Below, piece after piece: positions 63,241 to 64,000 of a DNA stretch of 64,000 bases. Below the pieces are notes generated by a model. That model saw only the letters and a list, made by a program, of their open reading frames with translations, was not told where the DNA came from and did not search any database. This DNA is from Chaenocephalus aceratus (Eukaryota > Chordata > Actinopteri > Perciformes > Channichthyidae). The stretch is taken from the NCBI GenBank assembly GCA_023974075.1, contig JAMFTG010000612.1:62001-126000 (forward strand), in the 5' to 3' direction. The translations under genes and the position numbers were made by a program. Position 1 is the stretch's first letter; the number at the start of each line of letters is the position of its first letter.

Positions 63241-64000
63241 TTTCAGTAATGTACCCCCTTTGAAACATTTTCTCAGCCAAGTATCCCCTGACCGACCCTG
63301 AACATTTTTGATAGAAAAAGCCTATATAAATAATTACAATATAGTGATGTTCCATCAGTGTGTAATTTATGAACTCCTTCATGCATGAATTACAACAAAC
63401 AAAGAACATAACGAAAACAAATAAAAACAGATTTTTAAGTAATAATTATATGTTTAACGAACCAATGAACAAAATGTTATATTATGCAACAACTATAAAA
63501 TACAATACACAAATATTATAATAAAATGTGGTGCCTGATGTGCTACCATCCAAAACCCCATGCATTAACAAGAAAACAGCATTAAATAAAAAAGGGTTAA
63601 AAACAAAACAAAACATTGTAATACAAATGTGCAATTACAAAAAAACTACGTAATAACACTGCAATGACACCATTAATGAGTTTTAGGTGCATTAAACTGC
63701 ATTTGAAAATAGAACATACAATTTAGTGTCAAAACATTGGCAAAATAAACAAACAATTGTCATAATAAATAAACTATAAATAGCAATAACACTAACACGT
63801 AATAATAAGAGCACTTTAGCACTCAATTTAGTGTGAAACGTGTGCTTGTCCTTCACTGAGGATCTTGGTCATCCTTGGTGGCAGAGAGGACACAGCAGTG
63901 ATCAGACTCTTTTCCAGGCCCAGTCTGTGTCTATGCTTTGTTTTGATCAGGGTCATTGCAGAGAAGGAGGCCTTCAGTAGCTGCTCCAAAGCTGTTTTTT
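63241..64000 (-). mobile_element. hAT-like element, C-terminal transposase end
   Basis: Minus-strand 64000-63838 encodes a block with SFSAMTLIKTKHRHRLG and an SSLPPRMTKIL region, typical of the C-terminal dimerisation domain of Charlie/ZBED-type transposases. Bases 63241-63837 are AT-rich and appear to be 3' sequence of the element. The gene continues beyond the window. Confidence 0.6.

Overview
This window is vertebrate nuclear DNA, almost certainly from a percomorph teleost fish. The evidence is a multi-exon phosphate-exporter gene (xpr1) and the last exon of a contactin-associated-protein gene (cntnap2-like), both with GT-AG introns. The surrounding DNA holds fish-type transposons: hAT/ZBED, Tc1, Tx1-like and L2-like LINEs, and tRNA-headed SINEs. 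CA/GT microsatellites and minisatellites are abundant. There is nothing prokaryotic here and no CRISPR array.

Layout. 1-7.3 kb: a minus-strand Tx1-like LINE broken by three hAT-type insertions, one of them a 3.4 kb near-complete element with a transposase. 7.3-11.9 kb: a plus-strand LINE in which three stretches of its own coding sequence have become minisatellites. 12-20.3 kb: simple repeats, a TIR element, a truncated Tc1, a hAT relic and a head-to-head Tc1 chimera. 20.3-49.4 kb: xpr1 on the plus strand, with 15 exons visible. The first coding exon (about 23 codons) was not found and should lie upstream of the window. xpr1 introns carry nested hAT elements, a CCATGCATTCC-type satellite split by an L2-like LINE, a 33-bp minisatellite, a ~500-nt pyrimidine tract, a (GT)123 tract touching a 3' splice site, and about 50 copies of a 32-bp repeat. 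49.4-61.5 kb: the xpr1 3'UTR, then intergenic DNA with a SINE, MITE-like elements and LINE tails. 61.5-64 kb: the last coding exon of cntnap2-like on the minus strand (tail-to-tail with xpr1) and part of its last intron, which holds rearranged LINE pieces and a hAT transposase end.

xpr1 is read by joining exons with matching phases. The visible exons give about 668 codons, which with the missing exon fits the ~690-700 residue family length. One exon (43519-43714), in the EXS domain, carries one extra C that shifts the frame and brings a stop. This is either an assembly error or a real lesion.

The most unusual architecture is in xpr1 splicing signals. Four introns start with AC repeats at or near the 5' splice site, while another ends in (GT)123 directly against its AG, with no pyrimidine tract. 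AC and GU repeats are complementary in RNA. The other notable signals are the LINE with three self-derived minisatellites, two MITE-like elements that share a core but have different termini, and a Tc1 chimera that encodes a long hairpin.
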